DNA from: Ciona savignyi
Lineage: Eukaryota; Chordata; Ascidiacea; Phlebobranchia; Cionidae
NCBI GenBank assembly: GCA_000149265.1
Contig: CH001355.1
Span: forward strand, 124,001-188,000
Reading direction: 5' to 3'
Length of the DNA: 64,000 nt
A model generated the notes under the pieces. The model saw only the letters and a list, made by a program, of their open reading frames with translations, made no database searches and was not told the DNA's origin. Positions 33,693 to 44,760 of this stretch are shown one piece after another (positions within the stretch are counted from its first letter, which is position 1; the number at the start of each line of letters is the position of its first letter). Both the position numbers and the translations under genes were made by a program.

Positions 33693-34034
33693 ACAACTTA
33701 CTATAATACTACTTGTTGGCACACGTAAAACATTTTCTTTTGAGCGCACACGTACGTAACAAACAAACCAGACAGAGTGATAGTTGTCGCGGGAAACGCT
33801 TGAATCCGACGACCGGATGGTAACTTCTATTACGAAACAATGCGATTGTTGGTAGTTTCCTTAACAATGCTGCTTAACAATGCAATTTCTTTATGATTTG
33901 AATCCGGGAGCGCGTCGCCTTTCAGTGGAAGGGTGGCAGGTACGAAACTGGTTGCCAGCTAGTTAGTTGTGTACTTGGGCAAGGCGCTTAACAGACATTG
34001 CCTGAACCCAGCGGATTAATGGGTTCTGCTAAAT

Positions 34035-34847
34035 CAGGGGTTCTTAAACTGGGGGGCGCGCCCCCCTTGGGGGGCGTGGAAGCTTCTCAAGGGGGGCGCG
34101 AGCATGACAGTGACATATTGCAGGGTTCGAATTAACGATTTTGAAACGATTCGCGAAATGCGTGGAATACGAGAAAATCGTTTTCGCGCTTTAGCTATGT
34201 TAAATTGCTTTAGAATGCGGTTTCAGAACCTCTACAACTAATCTTTAAAGCCAGAAAGATTATTCATTAAGCAAACAATACTGTTATTAAGTAGTAATGA
34301 TAAACTACAATAAACGTGTCGTGAGTTAATGCGTGTAGGATAGGACGAATATCGACGAAACGAAGCCTTTGAAACGAGTAATCTTACTAGTTAAAACACC
34401 ATATAACCTTATTATAAAGAGGTGTGTCGCATCTCCGCCAATCATAAATAAAGGAATCGTGGTATATTAACGCATAATGGCTATTGTTGCGTTGTGATAG
34501 AAATGCTTATTATGCGTCAATAATGCAAAGTAAAAGCAAGGTAAATAAATGTAATAGTATTGTGATTGTTAAATGTTATGTTGAGGGCAAACAATGTTAT
34601 ATTATATTGTGTTGATGATTCATTATTAAAAGTGCGCGAAATCATTAACGGTAATTTATATTTTCGCGATTTTGTTAAATTTTGTAATTCGCGAACTTAA
34701 AAAAACGGTTCGCGAACCCTTGCATCCTTTACACTAAGCAGGGTAATGGCAAATAAATTTCGTAAATTTGATTTTTGAGTAGGGGAGGCGTAAGCATGAA
34801 TCACAAATCTCAAGGGGGGCGCGACTGAAAAAGTTTAAGAACCACTG
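34035..34847. mobile_element. hAT MITE inserted in SINE, 8-bp TSD
   Basis: It starts CAGGGGTTCTTAAACTGGGG and ends GTTTAAGAACCACTG, which are near-perfect inverted repeats. TGCTAAAT is duplicated exactly at 34027-34034 and 34848-34855. GC-rich GGGGGGCGCG tracts lie near both ends. There is no transposase. A truncated second copy is at 58230-58320. The middle is probably another element (34121-34722). Confidence 0.9.
34121..34722. mobile_element. possible second MITE nested in the first
   Basis: The left end CAGGGTTCGAATTAACG and the complement of the right end (CAAGGGTTCGCGAACCG) form an imperfect inverted repeat. TCGCGAA motifs are frequent on both sides. In the 58.2-kb copy of the outer MITE the sequence runs on uninterrupted past the matching point (GACATATT), which supports an insertion here. 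Flanking duplications are unclear. Confidence 0.6.
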
Positions 34848-34990
34848 TGCTAAATTGAAAGAACGTCTGAATCGTACACAAAACACTGCAATAGCTCCGG
34901 TAACCCGATGATGGGCGATGTGATTTAACGATTGCACGTATGTTAACCGCTTTGGTTTTCCCACTTATGGAGATAAACGTTAATATACTA

Positions 34991-35550
34991 TTCTAAATCA
35001 CAATAGCAGTTGTTTACTAATTTGACAATGGAAACGTAAAATATTATGACGAATACTTTTGTTTAAGCTATTTTTTAAATACGAATTCTACCCAGACGGA
35101 TATCCATACCAAACCACTATATAATGCAATAGTTTCGGCAACTCAAGAATGGACTATATTCAGTGATAATCATATATATAAACTTTCATTACTGAATTCC
35201 CTCCGAAACATAAATGGAGCACTTCCAACCATGCATCAGACGAAAGCTGCATTCAAACGATAATAAATAATGAATTTCCGAATGGTTTCAATGGTATCCT
35301 GCCTTGTATAATTATAATGAGTTTGGAATATCAATCTGCACCCAAAATGGAGGAAGTGATTAATCTGGTGCTGGTTCGGTCGTTATAAGGTCTGATATAT
35401 GCCCTCCGCCGTACTATCAACTTACACACAATATCGATGATAAACCATGCGAAGTAACCGGGCGGGGTAACCAATTGTTACTCATCCCAAGTATATTAAC
35501 GAATATTATTTACCCGTGTAACTATAGATTACCGACACGAAGTTATACAC
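34991..35550. other. non-coding, no gene recognised
   Basis: No long frame or clear repeat. Confidence 0.4.
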
Positions 35551-35628
35551 GAATCAACCATTCACGTGCACTTTTAACGCCTGCAACTCGAAATCGGGTT
35601 ATACATAAACAGTCAATTTATTATATTT

Positions 35629-35795
35629 ACCTGAAACTCAACTGTTAGCGCAACGATACACATATACAATCTATTCACTTCCATGTTGCATTACATACAC
35701 CTGAAACTCCACTGTTGGCATGGATAAAGGAACATATACGCCATTCACTTGCATTATCCATACCTGAAAGTCGACTATAGGCACGAGAAAAGTAA
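35629..35795 (+). repeat. degenerate tandem repeat, 63-70 bp
   Basis: Units start ACCTGAAACTCAACTGTTAG at 35629, ACCTGAAACTCCACTGTTGG at 35699 and ACCTGAAAGTCGACTATAGG at 35762. An older unit may precede at about 35560. Confidence 0.7.
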
Positions 35796-35844
35796 CTAAC
35801 TAATCAACAACATACACCGGATCAGTTAACATGTCTTGCTCAAA

Positions 35845-36090
35845 TCAACTAGGCAGCAACTCTGCTAGCGCCGCGGGCGTGTGAACATAAACAGCGTGAT
35901 CGATGAAGTACCTCGGGCCGGATCCACTCAGAGACATGATTGAGCGACGACCGATGTTACTTTCATAAAAGTGAGCGTGAGCGATAGGCCCTAACGACCA
36001 CATATCCTGTTTAACTCTCACGTTTTGCTTAGACTTCCACAAGCATTTTCCAACACTGTCAATGGGACCATTCGATGTAACCGTGTTTCG
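35845..36090 (-). CDS. candidate terminal exon of unknown gene
   Basis: The minus frame is open from about 36090 and ends at a stop near 35845, about 80 codons. It reads NTVTSNGPIDSVGKCLWKSK, then a central part with QDMWSLGPIAHAHFYES, and RYFIDHAVYVHTPAALAELL at the end. Local GC content is near 50 percent against roughly a third around it, which is exon-like. No family is recognised. A splice acceptor at the upstream edge is uncertain (AG options near 36055 or 36095). It could be the last exon of a gene or a relic. Confidence 0.35.
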   Translation of the reverse strand, partial: RNTVTSNGPIDSVGKCLWKSKQNVRVKQDMWSLGPIAHAHFYESNIGRRSIMSLSGSGPRYFIDHAVYVHTPAALAELLPS

Positions 36091-36333
36091 TTACCTCACA
36101 TTATTGCGCCGATATCTACCAAATTATAAAACACAACAAATGCTTTTAATGATGCATTTAATAATAACATCTGTATTAAACCTTGGCTAAATCGCAGCTA
36201 AATTAAACGCGTATTTCCTAAAACTCAACATGGTGTTTTAGACTGTTCGTTAACCCACGGGCATAACTACGTACAAAACGGAGTGATGTAGGCCTATGAT
36301 GCTAAAAATACTCCTTTTGAACGAAGGAAAATT

Positions 36334-36409
36334 ATGTCCGTTAGTTTGCAATCTAGCAAGTACGTCGCTCAATCTAAAAGAGCATCAAAGAGGTTTAGAC
36401 AGTTGGAAG
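36334..36409 (+). CDS. candidate first exon, unknown gene
   Basis: ATG at 36334 (context AAAATTATGTCC) opens 25 codons beginning MSVSLQSSKYVAQSKRASKR and ends at a GTTAGT donor. The peptide is basic and serine-rich. No matching downstream exon was found, so this is speculative. Confidence 0.22.
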
Positions 36410-36649
36410 GTTAGTGTATCGAAACATACTGATATATAGTGGGTTGTGTCCTTGTTTAAGGGCTGTTACGGGATATAGGCCTATACAGCATTTATTGCGC
36501 AAATGAAAAGGGCAGAATAAAAAAAACAGAAACAAGCAGCATGTAGCCCTACAATTTTACAATGATTTTCACCGTCCTATAATAACGAGGACAAAAAATA
36601 ATAACGATAGTTTGTTGTGATATCGGTTTAACTTGATGCCAATAATTCT

Positions 36650-36722
36650 TTTACTAGTGACCAGTTTTGAACTTGCAAACTTTCGGCTGAAAGGCGACGC
36701 ACTAAACCACCAGACTAACCCG
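36650..36722 (-). repeat. SINE family A head fragment
   Basis: ACTAGTGACCAGTTTTGAAC and GAAAGGCGACGCACTAAACC match the tRNA-like head in minus sense. The rest is absent. Confidence 0.65.
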
Positions 36723-36746
36723 TCGGACGCTAAACCATCATACTAA

Positions 36747-38545
36747 CTAGAGAGTGTCAACCACCTGTTTAACCACCACTATTTGTAAAACACATGTTGT
36801 ATGCCATATATTTATGCTACAGGCTCCCTTGTAACCACAACTTGTATTTTATACATTGAATATGTAGTTTGTTTCTGCAAGCATAAACGCATGGGTCCCA
36901 TAGTTATCAAACCAAATTCCCTCTCCATATGTAGTTAAAAAAAGAATAAACGTCTTAAATTTACGAACATTTTCACCACAAATGCTTTAAATTAAACCTT
37001 CGTTTCAAGCGCCGAAGTGAAATGAAGCTAAATTGCCAAAACAGTCCGATTTAGTTTTTCATGGTATCAGGGAATTCCCCTAGGTTTAGTAGATAAGTTT
37101 CTGTTTTTACATATGTGGGTCATGTTATGTAACAATTCTTAAAGTTTTAATCTGATTTGTAGACTCCTTGTTGGAGATGTCAGTGCGATATGGCATGCCT
37201 GTCACAATCTTAAATTAGGAACATAACTTTGTTTTTAACGTAATTACCCTATGTAAATGTTTTCTTCTTCTTTTATTTGGCACATACTGTCTAATGGTCT
37301 AACATTTCACCAAATTTAAATATAGTTAGAGCAGCCGTTTAAGCGCTATATGCCCCAAAAAGCTAATTTATTGGAAAAAAACCTTTTAGATTTTAACGTC
37401 TCAGGGGAATTCCCCTAGATTCATTACCCAAAATTTTGATTTCTGCATATCTAGACCATGTTCTCTTACAAATGTCAAATTTTTTCTGCGATTCCATTAC
37501 TACTTTTGGTAGATGTAGGGGCCACATGGCATGCTTGTCACAATAATGATTTGAGAACAAAATCCTATTTTTAAGGTATTTCCCTATAGGTAATTTTTTA
37601 TTTTTCCTAAGTGATAAATCAGTGACTAATGCACTTACATTTTAGAAAATCTGATTCTAATTGTAACAGCCGTTCAAGCGCTATGCCCAAAAAAGTCATT
37701 TTTTTAGAAAAAAATACCGTTTTGTTTTGTAACGACCCAGGGGAATTCCCCTGGATTTATTACCGGAAATTTGGGTTTCTGTATATCTAGACCATGTTTT
37801 CTAACAAATACCGAAGTTTCATTGCGATTCCATTTTTCCTTCTGGTAGATGTCGGGGCGACATGGCGTGCTTGTCACAATCATGATTTGAGAACATAATC
37901 TTATTGTTTAGGGTATTTCCCCAGGTATTTTTTTATTTCTTTTAAGGGTTAAATCAGTTACTAATGCACTTACATTTTACGAAATCTGATTCAAATTGTT
38001 GCTGTCGTTTAAGCGCTATGCCCAAAAAAGCTAGTTTTTTAGAAAAAAATACCGTATTGTTTTGTAACGTTCCAGGGGAATTCCCCTGGATTTATCACCC
38101 AAAATTTTGGTTTCTGTTCATCTAGAACATGTTATCTAACCAATACCAAAGTTTCATTGCGATTCCATTTTTCCTTCTGGTAGATATCGGGGCGACATGG
38201 CGTGCTTGTCACAATCATGATTTAAGAACAAAATCCTATTGTTTAGGGTATTTCCCTAGGTAATTTTTTTATTTCTTCTTAGTGTTAAATCAGTTACTAA
38301 TGCACTTACATTTCACCAAATCTTATTCAAATTGGTGCTGTCGTTTAAGCGCTATGCCCCAAAAAGCGAATTTTTTTGAAAAAAATACCGTTTTGGTTTT
38401 TAACGTCCAAGGGGAATTCCCCTAGTTTGATCTCCCCAAATTTTGGTTTCTGTTCATTTAGAACATGTTGTCTAACAAATGGCGAAGTCTCATTGCGATT
38501 CCGTTATTCGTTCTGGTAGATGTCGGGGCGACATGCTATGTCTGT
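36747..38545 (+). mobile_element. unnamed element with ~336-bp internal tandem array, copy 1
   Basis: A unique leader (AGAGAGTGTCAACCACCTGT...) is followed by five tandem units marked by the palindrome GGGAATTCCCC at 37071, 37406, 37742, 38077 and 38413, a period of 335-336 bp. Each unit has a GATGTCGGGGCGACATG hairpin-like motif, CTTGTCACAATCATGATT, a phrase like GTTTAAGCGCTATGCCCAA and a T-rich/A-rich stretch. The array ends in CTGTCAAGCG just before a poly-A run. A second copy with the same leader and the same end is at 58613-60072. No frame is coding. Confidence 0.75.
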
Positions 38546-38558
38546 CAAGCGTTTGACG

Positions 38559-38559
38559 A

Positions 38560-38591
<32 letters not shown>
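38559..38591 (+). repeat. poly-A run
   Basis: About 33 bases of A with one G, directly after the end of the array element. It creates false poly-lysine frames. It could be a microsatellite or an insertion tail. Confidence 0.85.
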
Positions 38592-38599
38592 CGGACAAA

Positions 38600-39440
38600 A
38601 ACAATATGTGTCCCAATTTTTCAAATGGGACCCATAACAAGTTTTACTGCGTTCTTATTAAGTTTTCTTGTTGGGTGTTTTTTTATTGTGAACAACGCCC
38701 CCAGATATATATTTCCACATTTGGCCATCAAGAGCAGTTTGAGTTTGATAATTGCTTTAATAGTTAGCCCGTGTGGTAACGTCCCTTGCGCTTTTTCGTT
38801 TATCGTGATAAATATTAATATCCTGTAATATTTATTTTATTAATAAATAAAAAAAACTGATTAGTGAAATGTAATGGGAAAATCTACATATCTGTTTTCT
38901 TGTAAGTTCGCCATGCATTAACTGTTTGGGTTACTTCTCTAAATCAACATTTTGCATGGCGACAGTGACTCAGCAAATTCCTTCTACAACAAAACAACTC
39001 CCAAGTAAGGACCAAAGATTAGCTACTCGTAAAAGATTTTAACTTTTTAGTTCCGTCTTCCCTTTTCTGCGTTTTATATTTCTAGGTAATAGAAGTGAAA
39101 TCCTTGATATGTAATATGCCGTTCTATGTTTATTAGACTGCGTTATTAATCTACTTTTGCATAAAAGCTTAACACATGATGTGAATGTGATATATCCCAA
39201 AATATTCTTTGTGCTAGGCAGAATTTAATTTGTCAACAACCAGGTAATTTTAATCAATATATATTTAGTGAGTTTGGCGTAAATCTACCTTATATTCTAT
39301 AACTCTTTTAAGGTGGCGCCTGCGTTGATAACGATATTGTTGTTTAGTCTCCCATGTTAAACTAAAACTCATTTAAATTTGATATTCATTACCGAGTGCT
39401 TCGTCCTTAGAAATATTGTTATCAAATTAAATAATAATTA
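38600..39440. other. non-coding, no gene recognised
   Basis: AT-rich. A CCCGTGTGGTAACGTCCCTT phrase near 38768 with GATAAATATTAATATCC following could be the very end of a family A SINE. Confidence 0.35.
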
Positions 39441-39444
39441 TTTG

Positions 39445-39643
39445 GGTACCTCTAAATACTACAGGACCGCTTGGGCCACTTGGATCACTAAGATTGCTAT
39501 GGAAAATAATTCTAACCCTGTCCCAAACACTAATCTCAACCCCAGAACGAACTTTAACCCCAACCCTAACATTAATATCATATCTTTTGTAATTACGAAG
39601 TGTAATAAGCGATTCAAGCGGTCCTGTAGTATTTAGAGGTACC
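39445..39643. mobile_element. MITE, GGTACC-ended family, with perfect TIRs
   Basis: The 29-bp ends starting GGTACCTCTAAATACTACAG are perfect inverted repeats, leaving a ~140-bp interior (CCTGTCCCAAACACTAATCT, ACCCCAACCCTAACATTAAT) shared with 27512-27703. ATTATT lies two bases outside each end, a likely target duplication. Perfect TIRs suggest a fairly recent insertion. Confidence 0.82.
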
Positions 39644-39649
39644 GAATTA

Positions 39650-40081
39650 TTATGTACTGAAATCGAGCAGTAAGATAATGTTCAATTTTTATTGAGAGGC
39701 TGCAGACTTTAACCATATAGGTTAACCACCACAACACCAATGTATCACTACCTTGGGACTATGGGCGCTGCTATAACACGACAATATAACTAAGCTTGAG
39801 ATTAATACCATTCTGCAACACTATCTAATAGTGTTGAGTTTAAAACTACTCAAGTGTCAACATTTTTATGAATCAATGACCTTACAAATAGAAACTTATT
39901 AAATAACTTCATATTTAATTTCCCTAGTTCATTTTTTTCCATTTACACTTCACTAATTAATATAGGTCTACGATATTGTTTTTTCACTTATACCTTATAT
40001 GTTCCTTTCTTCAGATTGTAATAATAATTTGGTTGTAAATTAAGTTGTGATAATAAAGTGATTAATTGGGCTCCGACAATC
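39650..40081. other. upstream region of ATP7
   Basis: Probably promoter and 5' leader of the copper ATPase. No TATA box or upstream ATG-containing exon is convincing. The start may also be made by trans-splicing, as occurs in tunicates; that is inference. Confidence 0.35.
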
Positions 40082-43000
40082 ATGCACGACACAAGTGTCG
40101 TTGTGGTTTCAATCACTGGCATGACATGCAACTCTTGTGTCAGTACCATTGAGAGTGAAGTTGGGAAACAAAATGGAATTATCGGAATTCAGGTTTTTAT
40201 TTGTTTTAAGCTTCGTTTACACTGTGACTGAGAATTGTTATTTCTGCCGAACCAATGCAGATTATAAATATCATATCAAACAATCTGAAGTCCTGAGAGT
40301 AATTTTACATGAATCAGATTCTTTTACAATGTATTGTACAAATCTTCATTATAAAAATGTCCTAAATATTTATTTTTCAACTCTGATATCTCCTGTATTA
40401 TATTTGTTTTACAAGATTCCACCTGCAGGTATCACTGTCAAATGAAGAAGCGAATGTAACGTATGATCCAGTAGTGTTGACCAATGAAAAAATTGTTGAA
40501 TTTATTGAAGATCTTGGATTTGATGCGAAAATTGCGAATGGAAGCACTGGTTGGATGTTTTTCATTGTTTAATGCGCTACTTATCTTGTGGTTAAAGTCT
40601 TCAAATTACCTAGTTTTCAGAGAACTAATTTTTAACCTTAACTTTATAGCTTATTAATCCACTGGGTACAGGTAGGTAGATGTAGATGCATTGACTAAAG
40701 ATTTTATTTAATAGTCAAGTAGTCAGCAACCAAGGTTTGAAGCGAGAAATTTTAGGTGAAAGGGGACAGACTAACCGAAAAGCGGTTTTAACTAAATTTA
40801 TAACATGAGGGGGATTTTTGTTGAAGTAAATATTTAATAATATGATTTTTATTACACTTCTTAACTAAAGATCTTAGAATTGAAATCAGTCTTACTTTTT
40901 GTTGCTGACTACTTAATCTTTGTGATCTAGTCATATTAAGTGCATTTGAATGATTTTGCAATAAAAAACAACTATCTCATAATACTGCCAACTTATGGTG
41001 TGTTACTGGTTGTTAGCTCCACTATCCTTATTCTACAATTACAGACACAAATTATATTGTTTCATACTTATTACACTTATCGCTAATGGATCAGAAGTTT
41101 GATGTCAACTAACCTAATAATATATCTTGATCAATATTGTTCCGTAGATACAGTGGTTTTAAACATCGAGGGCATGACTTGTGATGCCTGTGTGAACTCT
41201 ATACAAACAACGCTCAGCAAACTGGAAGGAGTAAATAATATACAGGTAGACTTTGCCCATGGACTGTGTTAAATAGCCTCAACATCCATAACATACTGCT
41301 CATTCCAGCAATGTATATAAGAGTAGTGGTACATGTTTTAAGCAAGTTGCGTTTTTAAGTTATATTTTATATTAGAGTAATTTGCATATGATATAAACTT
41401 ATACATATGAATACTGCTATATTATGATTCTACTTAATATTATGTATTATCATATATAAGTTATATATATATATATATATATATATATAAGTATATGAGT
41501 AATGTATTATTTTTTTGCTAATTCTGATTTCAGAGGTTTTCTAACCACGTTGGTTTTTGATATTTCGCTTTTCTTATTTTAGTGTAAATTCTACATTGGA
41601 TTATATGTTAAGTACGATAATATAATAATGTTACGCACAGTCAGTCTGCCATTCGTTCTATTATTGGCTAACCCAATTATAATTACAACGCCATTCAACA
41701 GTATTTGTAATTCAATTAGCATGAAAGTATATAAAGCAGGAAACAAAGCCTTTCTTACAGTGCAATAGAGTGTGGATGTTTAGTTCTAATTATAGATTTT
41801 TAAATATATGTGTTTATTATATACTGTAGTTAGCTTATGTAGCATGGCTTCTTGGTTGTTAAAAACTACTGTATTGATAGTAAATGATTTATTGAGAATT
41901 ATCGTGTCATAACTTTTGTATTAGCATAACTTCTGATTTAATTTAAGGTTTATTTTGGGATTGGGGAATTTCCTTTTAATTTCACTAATCTTGCCCAAAA
42001 GTGTCTTAATTAAAAATAGACAGGAAAGTTTAATTTTCTGTTTCTAATCAGGCATAACAGGTCATTACTTATCAATTTAGTATCTGATTTTCATATTCTT
42101 ATTTATTTTGATTTTTTATTGCTACAGTATCTAAAGATGTTAATTTTTCCAGTATAGATTAAGAATGCACTAGGGAATATTAGTCTAATTGTGACTTTAG
42201 AAGTTTTAAAGTTAATCACTTGCGAGCAGAGTAGTGGTGTAATGACGCCATCATTTTAGGTGTCGCTACAAAACAAGCAAGGTGTTGCACAGTTCAACCC
42301 ACTTTCAATCAATCCGACACAAATAGTCGACGCAATCGATGAAATGGGGTTTGAATCCTCTATTAGTGTGGGGGGACTGCGGAAACGAACAAAAACAGCG
42401 AAAATATCAATCGAAGGGATGACGTGCAACTCTTGTGTTCAAACTATTGAACACCAGATTGGATCGTATACTGGCGTGGAGTCTATCAATGTAAGTAGTA
42501 CTAGAAATTCATTGGTTGTGTTTTTGTAGTGGATTTTGATTTTATTGGTTACTTATGAATATTGGTCGCACTGTCCAACCAATGTTGTCTAATTGATAGT
42601 CGTGTGTCTTGCTTGTTCATAGTGTCCTTTTTGTCTCCGGTTTAAAAAAGTAGATTTTGAGCAGCCCAAAATAAATATGATGTTTATTTTCACATTATAC
42701 CATTCAGGTTTCATAGTGTTTAGTATGCTATATAACTTACTATGGTAAACTTTACATTGGGCCATGTTGGCTTTGCGCTTTTCTGCTGTATTGATTTTGG
42801 CTGTACAAATTTGGATAAGGGGCCCGGTTATACTTGACCCATTCAATAAAACATTTATTGTTTTGATTATAAACAAAGGTTTCAAATAATGTTGCTAGTT
42901 AATGCTAGTTAAATTCAAATAATGTTGATAGTTAAATAATATTACTTTCGCAGGTGTCACTAGACAACAAAGAAGCCACGGTTGATTACAACCCCGAGCT

Positions 43001-44760
43001 GATCACGCTCGATTCGATCAAAGACGCGATTGAAGACATGGGTTTCGACGCCGCGATAAAGTATGGAGTGGTTGAGTCCCCCGTCGCTGGCAACCTCATC
43101 AACCTCGCTGATGAGTTTAATGTGAGGAGCAACGGAGTGATGGTGGAGAGTCATCTCGTGGAGGAGGATGCTGGGATGGCGAAGGTGGAGATCGCGGTGG
43201 ATGGGATGCACTGCAAGTCTTGTGTTCGGAAGATTGAGGGGAGCGTGAAACTGATGAGAGGGGTGGGAGCGATCAGAGTCTCTTTGGATGATAAACTCGC
43301 GACTGTCCTGTACGATGCCGACAAAATCTCAGATGTAAAAATCGCCGACAAAATCAAAGAGTTGAGTTTCAAAGCAACTCTTCCAGACGGTCGTGTGTTT
43401 TCCCCCGAGTCCACTGGTCTGATACGACTCCCACCTCCTCCCAACGGCTCCGACAACGTCTCCCGCCACTCTGAAGCCGCTGCCGTTCTATCAGTGCATT
43501 CAACAAATCGCTCGGTGAATTCCGATCGATCGAAATCCTCATCTGGTCGAGGTAACGCGAGGTCAAAGGTCAACAAACGGAAGAAAGTTGCCCCGAAACA
43601 AACCAAACTGGAGGATCTCACTGATGTGGCAGTTCCCATGGAAAAAGACGTCGAAAGATGTTTCATCAACGTAACAGGAATGACTTGCGCTTCATGTGTG
43701 AATAATATTGAAAGAAATATAGGTAAACTTACTCTTTCTTTAATTTTTTTATTAAATAACAATAGTTGTTTATTTATGCTACCATTGTCAGCTTGACGAA
43801 TAGAATATCTGGTACTTTATGCTTGTTACAATTAATTATTCATATTTGTTGTAAAGCATAGGCTTTATCAGTCACCACGTCGCTTTTGTGCTTTTAAATG
43901 GCACACAAAAAGTTGTTTGATATGTCATAAAATAGCATTAAAGTATGATGGAAATGAATGATGTCACATTGGGTTGTGCAGGTCGTGAGGAAGGAATCGT
44001 TTCCATCCTGGTTGGGTTGATGTCGGGTCGTGCTGAGGTGAAGTATCGACCGAGTATCATCGACACGACAACCATCGTCCAACTGATCGAGGACCTGGGG
44101 TTCGGTGCCTCCATACAGGATGGTTCGGGGAAGGGAGGGCAGACTGAACTAAACGTAAGTGGTGTGGGGTGGAGGGGGCTAGAGAGGGTTGTTTACAAGT
44201 CATGAGCAAATTACTTTGCATAATGTGAATTATTCAGAGTCTACTGCCATAAAGTATTATATGATTACCTTGTTGTGGGCTATAACAACAGACATTGGAG
44301 GGTTGAACTTGTATTTTAACTCTTTGTAATTTTATACAATTTCTATCTGAAAGAAATACAAATTATTTTAATTTATAATACAGTAGATTATAATAAAGCA
44401 CAGTAGATTCAGCAACTAAAAGATATAACATTACATGACCATATTTGTATTTGAGGGTGGTTACTTAATTTTAATAAAGAATATGTAATTGGTTATAAAG
44501 GATCGGTCTATTTAAAGTAAATTTTATTAAACCGATCTAGTTGTTTCAATGTTGAGTCATAAAGACGTGGTTTCTCATTACGACATCACTTCCTGTAGAT
44601 CACTGGTATGACGTGCTCATCCTGCGTGCATGGTATCGAGTCGCGGCTGCAAGAGGTTGACGGCGTCACGTACATTTCTGTGGCACTTGCCACGTCAAGC
44701 GCCATCGTCAAGTACGATCCGGAAGTTCTCGGTGTGAGAGACATCATCTCTCTCATTGAG
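40082..44760 (+). CDS. ATP7: ATP7 exons 1-7: six HMA copper-binding domains
   Basis: The cytosolic N-terminus holds six HMA domains, each with a GMxCxxC copper site: C16/C19, C89/C92, C166/C169, C274/C277 (written GMHCKSC), C432/C435 and C507/C510. They receive Cu(I) from the chaperone ATOX1 in known systems. Introns split HMA1, 2 and 3 at the same place, just before a VSL strand (GIQ|VSL, NIQ|VSL, SIN|VSL). HMA4 is uninterrupted, HMA5 is split elsewhere and HMA6 is on one exon. Exon 5 also encodes a long Ser/Lys-rich linker ([20 protein letters not shown]) between HMA4 and HMA5, a likely place for phosphorylation or trafficking control. Confidence 0.93.

Larger units (their letters stand above)
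33900..34990 (+). repeat. tRNA-derived SINE family A split by a MITE
   Basis: The SINE head and core run from about 33900 to 34034 (GTACTTGGGCAAGGCGCTTA, TAATGGGTTCTGCTAAAT) and resume at 34848 or 34856 (TTGAAAGAACGTC... to AGATAAACGTTAATA). The break falls in the same phrase where intact copies read GGTTCTACCAAATTAAAGGA, proving the central DNA was inserted into an existing SINE. Confidence 0.88.

Noticed and set aside
37071..38545. CRISPR array or centromeric satellite
   Set aside because: Units are ~336 bp with no unique spacers, the genome is eukaryotic, and a second copy shares the same ends, so it is a mobile or dispersed element.
38465..38828. Two ORFs with long poly-lysine stretches
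   Set aside because: They are produced by the poly-A run at 38559-38591 at the end of a repeat element.
43151..43762. 203-codon minus ORF
   Set aside because: Antisense shadow of ATP7 exon 5, which has conserved HMA motifs on the plus strand.
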